26,841 bases of DNA from Thiobacillus denitrificans (GTDB lineage: Bacteria; Pseudomonadota; Gammaproteobacteria; Burkholderiales; Thiobacillaceae): NCBI GenBank assembly GCA_002424845.1, contig DILD01000048.1, forward strand, positions 1 to 26,841. The letters are read 5' to 3'. Positions 6,432 to 12,614 of the stretch are shown here, in pieces. The translations under genes and the position numbers were made by a program. Position 1 is the first letter of the stretch; the number at the start of each line of letters is the position of its first letter. The notes beneath the pieces were generated by a model. It ran no database searches, had not been told where the DNA came from, and saw nothing but the letters and a program-made list of their open reading frames with translations.

Positions 6432-8087
6432 ATGCTGTCGCATCTCTCCATCCGCAACTACCTGCTGGTCGAATCGGTCGATCTCGATTTCACGTCGGGG
6501 TTGACCGTGCTCACGGGCGAGACCGGCGCAGGCAAGTCCATTCTGGTCGACGCGCTGGCGCTGGCGCTGGGCGACCGTGCCGAGGGCGGCGTGGTGCGCA
6601 GCGGTGCGCCGCGCGCCGAGATTTCCGCCGAGTTCGTCATCGACGCCTTGCCGCAGCTGGCGACATGGCTCGATGAGGCCGGTTTCGCGTCGGAAGATGG
6701 CGCATTGATCCTGCGCCGCGTGATCGACGCCGGTGGTCGCTCGCGCGCGTTCATCAACGGCAGCGCCGCGCCGCTGACGCAGCTGAAGGAGGCCGCCGAA
6801 TTCCTGCTTGATATCCACGGCCAGCATGCGCATCACGCGCTGTTGCGCCCGCAGGCCCAGCGCGAGGTGCTCGACGCCTATGCCGGCGCCCAGCAAGCGG
6901 CCGCCCGCGTCAGCATCGCCTGGCATGCCTGGCAGGCGGCGCGGCAGCGGCGTCTGGAGGCGGAAACCCACGGTCAGGCACGGCAGATCGAACGCGAGGG
7001 CTTGCATCTTGCGGTGGAGGAGTTGCGCGCGCTGGGCGACGATCTCGCGCGCTGGGACGATATCCAGATCGAGCATGCGCGGCTGGCGCACGTCACCACG
7101 CTGCTCGAAGGCAGCCAGGCGCTGATTCACGGTCTGGATGAAGGCGAATCGGCCGTATCCAGTCATCTGGGCGAAATGAGCGCGCGGCTCGACACCATGC
7201 AGGCGGTGGACGACAGCCTGGGCGAGATTGCCACTTTGCTGAATTCGGCCAGCGCCGACATCGCCGAAGCGGTGCACGCACTGCGCCGCTATGCCGGCCA
7301 TCTCAACCTCGATCCCGAACGTCTCGCCGAGCTCGACCGGCTGCTCTCCGACATGCACCGGCTGGCGCGCAAGCATCGCGTGCAGCCCGATGCGCTGGCC
7401 GGCTTGTTCGAACAGTTTCAGGCGCGTCTGGTCGAACTGGCGGCCAGTGACGATTTCGATGCGTTGCAAGCCGGCGAAGAGGCCGCCATGGCGCATTACC
7501 AGAGCGAGGCAACGCAGCTCAGCGCACTGCGCCGCAAGGCAGCGACGGCCTTGTCGAAACAGGTGACGACCGCCATGCACGAACTCGCGCTCGCCGGAGG
7601 CCAGCTCGACATTCAACTGCAACCGGTGAGCGAGCCGCGCGCGTACGGGCTGGAAGACGTGAGTTTTCTGGTGGCGAGCCATCCCGGTTTGCCGCCGGGG
7701 CCGCTGGCCAAAGTGGCCTCGGGTGGCGAACTGTCGCGCATCAGTCTGGCGATCCAGACCGCGCTGTCGGGCGTGGCCGGCGTGCCGACGCTGATCTTCG
7801 ACGAGGTCGATGTCGGCATCGGCGGCAGCGTGGCCGAGGCGGTCGGACGGCGGCTGGCGAAGCTGGGCGAAACCCGTCAGGTACTGGTCATCACCCACCT
7901 GCCGCAGGTGGCCGCGCGCGGCACCCGGCATCTGCGGGTGGCCAAGCAGGCCAACGGCGGTTTCGTCACCTCCAACATCGAATCGCTGGATGCGGACACG
8001 CGGGTGGAGGAAATCGCCCGCATGCTGGGCGGCCTGAAAATCACCGCCACCACGCGGCAGCATGCCGCGGAGATGCTCGCAGGTTGA
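6432..8087 (+). CDS. recN: DNA repair ATPase RecN
   Basis: This 551-residue SMC-like ATPase acts in double-strand break repair. The N-terminal SIRNYLLVESVDLDF segment is typical and the Walker A motif GETGAGKS lies at 29-36. Two long alpha-helical, coiled-coil-forming stretches (about 155-240 and 290-395) flank the middle. The ABC signature SGGEL is at 430-434, and Walker B LIFDEVDVGIGG begins at 454 with Asp457-Glu458. The ITHLPQVAARG motif follows. The length is normal for the family. No clear ribosome-binding site precedes the ATG, but upstream sequence is the palindromic element, so a longer form is unlikely. Its stop overlaps the start of the nuclease gene. Confidence 0.96.
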   Translation: MLSHLSIRNYLLVESVDLDFTSGLTVLTGETGAGKSILVDALALALGDRAEGGVVRSGAPRAEISAEFVIDALPQLATWLDEAGFASEDGALILRRVIDAGGRSRAFINGSAAPLTQLKEAAEFLLDIHGQHAHHALLRPQAQREVLDAYAGAQQAAARVSIAWHAWQAARQRRLEAETHGQARQIEREGLHLAVEELRALGDDLARWDDIQIEHARLAHVTTLLEGSQALIHGLDEGESAVSSHLGEMSARLDTMQAVDDSLGEIATLLNSASADIAEAVHALRRYAGHLNLDPERLAELDRLLSDMHRLARKHRVQPDALAGLFEQFQARLVELAASDDFDALQAGEEAAMAHYQSEATQLSALRRKAATALSKQVTTAMHELALAGGQLDIQLQPVSEPRAYGLEDVSFLVASHPGLPPGPLAKVASGGELSRISLAIQTALSGVAGVPTLIFDEVDVGIGGSVAEAVGRRLAKLGETRQVLVITHLPQVAARGTRHLRVAKQANGGFVTSNIESLDADTRVEEIARMLGGLKITATTRQHAAEMLAG

Positions 8088-8581
8088 AAATCCTGCGCGC
8101 CCTTCGGACGAGCTTGGTACTTTGCCTGCTGTTCGCTGGTTCGGCCTGGGCGGACACGATGCAGGGCGTGATCATCGTCGTGATCGACGGCGATACCGTG
8201 CTGTTCAAGCCCGACCATTACCACCCGTCATCGCGCGCGTTCCTCAAGGTGCGCCTGGTCGACATCGATGCCCCGGAATCGGACCAGCCGCACGGCGAAG
8301 CGGCGACCCGCGCGCTCAAGGACATGGCGCTCAAGCAGCGCGCGACGCTGAAGATCGTCGCCACCGACCACTATGGCCGCAAGCTGGGGCGTCTCGACGT
8401 TGGTGGCGTGGCGGTCAATACGGAACTGGTGCGACGAGGCCATGCATGGTCGGGATCGCGCGACACCGTCGACCCATTGCGCAGCCTGCAGGAAGAAGCC
8501 CGCCGGGCGCGGCGCGGGCTGTGGGCGGAGGCGGCGCCGATGCCACCGTGGGTGTGGCGGCGCGAGCAGGCCGCCCGCTGA
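8084..8581 (+). CDS. Secreted SNase-like (thermonuclease family) nuclease
   Basis: This 165-residue protein has a signal peptide (hydrophobic residues 9-22, probable cleavage after Ala-Trp-Ala at 23) and a staphylococcal-nuclease-like OB-fold domain. Family landmarks are VIDGDTV (33-39), VRLVDIDAPE with Arg57, Asp60 and Glu65, and YGRKLGRL with Arg99/Arg103. The catalytic Arg-Glu-Arg set therefore appears present. The start is TTG at 8084, in a TTGA overlap with the recN stop; this gives a full signal peptide and predicts coupled translation. The product should degrade nucleic acid in the periplasm or outside the cell. It is convergent with the SulP gene with only 4 nt between the stops. Confidence 0.85.
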   Translation: MKILRALRTSLVLCLLFAGSAWADTMQGVIIVVIDGDTVLFKPDHYHPSSRAFLKVRLVDIDAPESDQPHGEAATRALKDMALKQRATLKIVATDHYGRKLGRLDVGGVAVNTELVRRGHAWSGSRDTVDPLRSLQEEARRARRGLWAEAAPMPPWVWRREQAAR

Positions 8582-8585
8582 GCGT

Positions 8586-10391
8586 CTAACCAGCGTCTTC
8601 GCGCGGCGTGCCGTCCGGCAGCGCGATGTGGCATTCGCGGAAAATCCGTGCCGTGCAGCCGCGGCAGATTGCGTTGTCCAGCTTCGGGTAAATCGCCTGG
8701 ATGGCGTCGCCCTTGTGGCGGAAGATCTGTTCCTCGCCCACGGTGTCGACCTGCCCGCTGCGGCGCAGCATTTCGCACAGGTCCGGCTGCACCCCCACCA
8801 GATACAACCCGCCGCCCAGTTTGCGTCGCCGCGTGGCTTCCTTCGCCAGCAGTTCGGCGCCCGCCAGGTCGATGAAGCCGATCGCGCGCGAAGTCAGCAG
8901 CAGGTGTTTTTTCTGCGGGTCGGCTTCGTCGACGTTGCGGAAATACCGCTGCACGTGCTCGACCGCGCCGAAGAAGATCGAGCCTTCCACGCGCAGCATG
9001 GTCAGTTGCGGGCAGGCGGGCGCGTCGGGGGTGGCCTGTACGAACTTGCGGCGCGGGTTGTCGCGCTCAGCGGTCAGCGGACGCAGTTCGCGGATCGACG
9101 GCTGCGAGGTGCGGTAGAGATAGAACATCAGCGACACCAGGATGCCCAGGAAGATGCCTTTTTCCAGATCGACCAGGGTGCCGACGAAAGTGAGCGCGAG
9201 AATGATGCGTTCGCGTTTGTGGCGCTTGATGATTTCGCCGATGTGATGGAAATCGATCAGGCCCCACGCCACGATGAACAGGATGGCCGCCATCGACGGC
9301 ACCGGCAGATAGGCCGCGAGCGGGGCCACCAGCAGCACGATCAGGAGCAGGAACACCGCCGACAGCGCGGCCGCCAGCGGCGTTTTCGCGCCCGAGGCGT
9401 AGTTCACCCCGCTACGGTTGAACGAGCCGCTGCCGGCATAGCCGGAGAAAAAGCTGCCCGCGATGTTGGACAGACCCTGGCCGACGAATTCCTGGTTGCT
9501 GTCGATACGCTGGTCGGATTGGGTGGCGACCGAACGCGCGATCGCCACGGCTTCGGTGAGCGCCAGGATGGCGATGATGGTGGCGGGGAACAGGGTCTGC
9601 TGGATCGCACTGAACGAGAAATCCGGCAGCGACAGCGGCGGAAACGAGGCTACCAGCGCGCCGACCGTGCGGATGCCGGTCGCGTCGCTGCCGTATTCGG
9701 CGTTGAGAATCGCCGCCACGCCGCTGCCCACCACCATGGCGACGATCATGTACGGCAGCTTCCGCAGATAGCGCTTGGCGAGGATGCCCGATACCAGCGT
9801 GATCGCGCCCACCACCATCACCCAGGGCTGGACGTCCGCGAGGTGGCGGCCGAAATAAATCAGCACTTCGTGGAAGTGCGCGCCGCGTGGCATGTCCAGG
9901 CCGAAGAAATTCTTGATCTGGCTGCTTGCGATGAGGATGGCCGCGCCCGCGGTGAATCCGATGATGACCGTGTGCGAGATGAAATTGACCAGCATGCCCA
10001 GCCGTGCCAGTCCCATCGCCAGCTGGATCAGGCCGGCCAGAAAAGTGAGCGTGAGCACCAGGCCGATGAACTGCGGGCTGCCGGGTTCGGCCAGCGGGCT
10101 GATCGAGGCGAATACCACGATCGAGATGGCTGTCGTCGGCCCCGATACCAGATGCCAGCTCGACCCCCACAGCGCCGCCACGATGGCGGGCACCATCGCC
10201 GCATAGAGGCCGTATTCCGGCGGCAGGCCGGCGATGGTGGCGAAGGCCACTGCCTGCGGCAGCACGATAAGCGCCCCGGTGAGGGCGGCGAGGCTGTCTG
10301 CCTTGAAGGTTTGCGGCGTGACGTTGGGCCACCAGCGCAGGAAGGGCAGCAGGCGATACAACCAGAGGGGGCAGGCTTTAAGATCGATCAC
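8586..10391 (-). CDS. SulP-family anion transporter with STAS domain
   Basis: This 601-residue protein belongs to the SulP (SLC26-like) family of sulfate, bicarbonate or other anion transporters. The hydrophobic membrane domain spans about residues 25-425 and includes the family segment LPPEYGLYAAMVPAIVAALWG starting at 56, continuing into the SGPTTA motif. A cytoplasmic STAS domain occupies about 460-565. A short tail carries Cys576, Cys579 and Cys587 (CRGC-x7-C), which is not a standard part of the STAS domain. Translation appears to start with GTG at 10391; no strong ribosome-binding site is seen. The substrate cannot be assigned from sequence; sulfate export or import would fit a sulfur oxidiser, bicarbonate an autotroph. 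Confidence 0.9.
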   Translation of the reverse strand: MIDLKACPLWLYRLLPFLRWWPNVTPQTFKADSLAALTGALIVLPQAVAFATIAGLPPEYGLYAAMVPAIVAALWGSSWHLVSGPTTAISIVVFASISPLAEPGSPQFIGLVLTLTFLAGLIQLAMGLARLGMLVNFISHTVIIGFTAGAAILIASSQIKNFFGLDMPRGAHFHEVLIYFGRHLADVQPWVMVVGAITLVSGILAKRYLRKLPYMIVAMVVGSGVAAILNAEYGSDATGIRTVGALVASFPPLSLPDFSFSAIQQTLFPATIIAILALTEAVAIARSVATQSDQRIDSNQEFVGQGLSNIAGSFFSGYAGSGSFNRSGVNYASGAKTPLAAALSAVFLLLIVLLVAPLAAYLPVPSMAAILFIVAWGLIDFHHIGEIIKRHKRERIILALTFVGTLVDLEKGIFLGILVSLMFYLYRTSQPSIRELRPLTAERDNPRRKFVQATPDAPACPQLTMLRVEGSIFFGAVEHVQRYFRNVDEADPQKKHLLLTSRAIGFIDLAGAELLAKEATRRRKLGGGLYLVGVQPDLCEMLRRSGQVDTVGEEQIFRHKGDAIQAIYPKLDNAICRGCTARIFRECHIALPDGTPREDAG

Positions 10392-10420
10392 GAAAGTTCA
10401 GAAGCATATTAGTGGATAGA

Positions 10421-10493
10421 ACTATATCTCATTGGCATAAAAGGATTTTTTCCATGGAAAGCATTCATCAATGAGGTTCCACGGTCTTATAAT
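10421..10493. promoter_or_regulatory. Divergent promoter region, SulP / cytochrome c
   Basis: This AT-richer gap contains TATAAT at 10488-10493 on the plus strand, a candidate -10 box for the cytochrome operon, and TATAGT on the minus strand at 10426-10421 for the SulP gene. A perfect 12-bp palindrome TTTCCATGGAAA lies at 10449-10460 between them and could be an operator. No good -35 boxes are visible for either promoter, so assignment is tentative. Confidence 0.35.
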
Positions 10494-10556
10494 CCAAAGC
10501 CAACCCTACGATAGATGGGGTCTAAACAACAACACAACCCAAAGAGAGTGAGGAAG

Positions 10557-10892
10557 ATGAAAACCACCACGATGACGCTGTGCGCGTCCATGTTGTTGGC
10601 GTTGGCCGTGCCTGCCCAGGCTGCCGGCGACCCCAAGGCAGGAAAACTCAAAACCCCGATGTGTGCCGGCTGCCATGGCATCAATGGCTGGCGTACCGCA
10701 TATCCTACCGTGTACAGCGTTCCCAAGCTGGGCGGCCAGCATGCCGACTATATCGTGGCAGCGCTCAATGCCTATAAGAGTCATGAACGCAGTCACCCCA
10801 GCATGATCGGTATTGCAAGCGGCCTGTCCGATCAGGACATGGAAGATCTCGCGGCGTATTACGCTTCGTCGTACAGCGGCCCTGCCAACTAA
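10557..10892 (+). CDS. Monoheme c-type cytochrome (c4/c553-like) 1
   Basis: This 111-residue periplasmic cytochrome has a signal peptide cleaved near Ala-Gln-Ala (about residue 22) and one CAGCH haem motif (Cys36, Cys39, His40). Met83 in HPSMIG is the probable distal ligand. The ATG at 10557 is preferred over one at 10515 because it gives a proper signal peptide and follows AGGAAG. The segment PKLGGQHADYIVAALNAYK and the ending EDLAAYYAS are shared with the next gene, so the two are paralogues from a tandem duplication or the split halves of a c4-type diheme protein. It is likely a soluble electron carrier. Confidence 0.88.
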   Translation: MKTTTMTLCASMLLALAVPAQAAGDPKAGKLKTPMCAGCHGINGWRTAYPTVYSVPKLGGQHADYIVAALNAYKSHERSHPSMIGIASGLSDQDMEDLAAYYASSYSGPAN

Positions 10893-10909
10893 TCGAGGAC
10901 GACAGCATC

Positions 10910-11233
10910 ATGAAAAAAACAGTGTTCATCCTCGCCGCCGTTGCGATGGGATTCTCCTTGCCGGCTCATGCCAAGGGCGATTACGAAGCAGGCAAGGCCA
11001 AGTCGACCACCTGCGCCGCTTGCCATGGCGCGGATGGTGTCAGCGCCATTCCGTCCTTCCCCAAACTGGCGGGTCAGCATAGCGATTATATCTACCACGC
11101 CCTCAAGGATTACAAGTCGGGCAAGCGCAAGAACCCCACCATGGCGGCTCAGGTGGAAACCCTCTCCGAGGTGGATATGCATGACCTCGCGGCGTATTTT
11201 TCCAAGCAGAAAGGCCTGGACCGCAAGTACTGA
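10910..11233 (+). CDS. Monoheme c-type cytochrome (c4/c553-like) 2
   Basis: This 107-residue paralogue of the preceding cytochrome has a signal peptide cleaved near Ala-His-Ala (about residue 21), one CAACH motif (Cys35, Cys38, His39) and Met78 as the likely sixth ligand (NPTMAA). The gap to the upstream cytochrome is 17 nt with GAGGA inside it, so both are probably co-transcribed. FPKLAGQHSDYIYHALKDYK is the family's middle helix and matches the neighbour closely. The mature protein is strongly basic near the C-terminus. The electron partner is unknown; terminal oxidase or sulfide dehydrogenase are candidates from context only. Confidence 0.88.
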   Translation: MKKTVFILAAVAMGFSLPAHAKGDYEAGKAKSTTCAACHGADGVSAIPSFPKLAGQHSDYIYHALKDYKSGKRKNPTMAAQVETLSEVDMHDLAAYFSKQKGLDRKY

Positions 11234-11345
11234 TTGCGGGGCTGAAGAAAGCGGGCGCAGCAGGGCAGTGTGTTCCCGTTTTCTGTTTCTGCTCTGGAAT
11301 GCCAGGTGGCAGGCAGCTTCATTCAATCAATGAGGAGACGTCCGT

Positions 11346-11498
11346 ATGGCAACAAACTCACAGCGCCCGTCCAAAGAAAAGCGCCGTCGATATAAATTGA
11401 TTTTTATCGAAAGACGCAAGGGCAAACTATGGCTGTATGGGCAAATGGTTCTGTTGCCCGTCTTGCTGGCCACCATGATGTGGCTTTACGCTGCCTGA
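11346..11498 (+). CDS. Small basic single-pass membrane protein, 50 aa
   Basis: A 50-codon reading frame starts with ATG at 11346, 8 nt after GAGGAG (11332-11337), which is a strong ribosome-binding site. The first 30 residues are highly basic (KEKRRRYK, ERRKGK) and residues 34-50 (MVLLPVLLATMMWLYAA) form one transmembrane helix that ends the protein. By the positive-inside rule the basic part is cytoplasmic. It follows the cytochrome pair by 112 nt and may belong to their transcript. I do not recognise the family; a small accessory subunit of a membrane complex is one possibility. Confidence 0.6.
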   Translation: MATNSQRPSKEKRRRYKLIFIERRKGKLWLYGQMVLLPVLLATMMWLYAA

Positions 11499-11557
11499 CG
11501 GCATCGTGTGTTCGGGGTGCAGGTGCCTGAACTATCCTGGCTGCCGCATCCGCCGCC

Positions 11558-12481
11558 TCACAAATCCGCCAGCGTTTTGATATGCGCTGCCACGCTGCGT
11601 CCCAGTGAGCTGAGGTCGTAGCCGCCTTCGAGCACCGAAACGATACGGCCTGCTGCATGGCGGGCGGCCACCTTCATGACCTGTTCGGTAATCCAGACGT
11701 AATCCGCCTCGACCAGGCCGAACTGCGCCATGTCGTCCTCGCGATGGCCGTCGAAGCCGGCGGAGAAAAAAAGCATGTGCGGGCGGAAGGCTTCCAGGCG
11801 CGGCATGATTCTCGACGTGAAGGCTTCCCGGTAGGCCTGACCGGTGGTGCCGGCGGGCAGCGGGACGTTGACGATGTGATCGCTTGCCGTGTCTGAACCG
11901 CTGTGAGGGTAGAAGGGATGCTGGAAGGTGGAGCACAGCATCACGCGGGGATCGTCCCGGAAGATATCCTCGGTGCCGTTGCCGTGATGCACGTCGAAAT
12001 CGACAATGGCCACCCGTTCCAGGCCGTGCTGTTCGAGCGCGTGTGCAGCCGCCACGGCCACGTTGTTGAAAAAGCAGAAACCCATGGCCTGATTGCGGGT
12101 GGCATGGTGGCCGGGCGGACGGCAGGCGACGAAGGCATTGGCCGCCTCGCCGCGCACGACCCGGTCCACCGCCATCACCGCGCCGCCGGCGGCATGCCGG
12201 GCGGCATCCAGGGTATGCGGGTTCATGCTGGTGTCAGGATCGAGCGCGTGCATGCCTTCTCTGGGCGAGGCGGCTTCGATGGCGTCGATATGGGCGGCGT
12301 CATGCACGCGCAACAACTGGCTGCGATGCACCGGACCGGCTTCGAGATGCAGCAGGTAATCGAACAGATGGGCGGCGTGCAGCCGGTCATCGATGGCGCG
12401 CAGCCGTGCGGGGCTTTCCGGATGCCAGTCGCCCATATCGTGCTGGAGGTAGGACGGGTGGGTGATATAGGCGGTGAGCAT
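11558..12481 (-). CDS. HDAC-family (AcuC/HdaH-like) deacetylase
   Basis: This 307-residue protein is a zinc-dependent class II-type histone deacetylase homologue. The family motifs occur in order: HPESPAR (20-26), RPPGHHA with catalytic His125-His126, GFCFFNNVA (134-142), DFDVHHGNGT with zinc ligands Asp163 and His165, SAGFDGHREDD with the third ligand Asp244, and EGGYDL with Tyr288. All catalytic residues are present, so the enzyme should be active on acetyl-lysine or a related amide (polyamine or acetoin-type substrates are also known in the family). The ATG at 12481 gives the family N-terminus; a TTG 27 nt upstream is possible. It is divergent, 133 nt away, from a probable protein acetyltransferase. 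Confidence 0.92.
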   Translation of the reverse strand: MLTAYITHPSYLQHDMGDWHPESPARLRAIDDRLHAAHLFDYLLHLEAGPVHRSQLLRVHDAAHIDAIEAASPREGMHALDPDTSMNPHTLDAARHAAGGAVMAVDRVVRGEAANAFVACRPPGHHATRNQAMGFCFFNNVAVAAAHALEQHGLERVAIVDFDVHHGNGTEDIFRDDPRVMLCSTFQHPFYPHSGSDTASDHIVNVPLPAGTTGQAYREAFTSRIMPRLEAFRPHMLFFSAGFDGHREDDMAQFGLVEADYVWITEQVMKVAARHAAGRIVSVLEGGYDLSSLGRSVAAHIKTLADL

Positions 12482-12614
12482 GGCGAGGCAAGGGCGTGAA
12501 TGGCTCAACTATACGCCCGGCAAGATGGCGTTGTAACAGGGGATGGCCTAGGATAAGCGCGTACCCGGTTCATTCGAAACCAGATCGCAATCCAGCCTCG
12601 TCCTTATCCAGACC

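Noticed and set aside
6396..8063. Long minus-strand open frame opposite recN
   Set aside because: It is the mirror of a well-supported gene and has low-complexity Gln/Arg/His-rich composition.
8373..10412. A very long open frame on the plus strand opposite the SulP gene
   Set aside because: It runs antisense to a clearly conserved transporter, its protein is rich in Arg, Gln, Asp and His without family motifs, and high-GC codon bias on the other strand explains the lack of stops.
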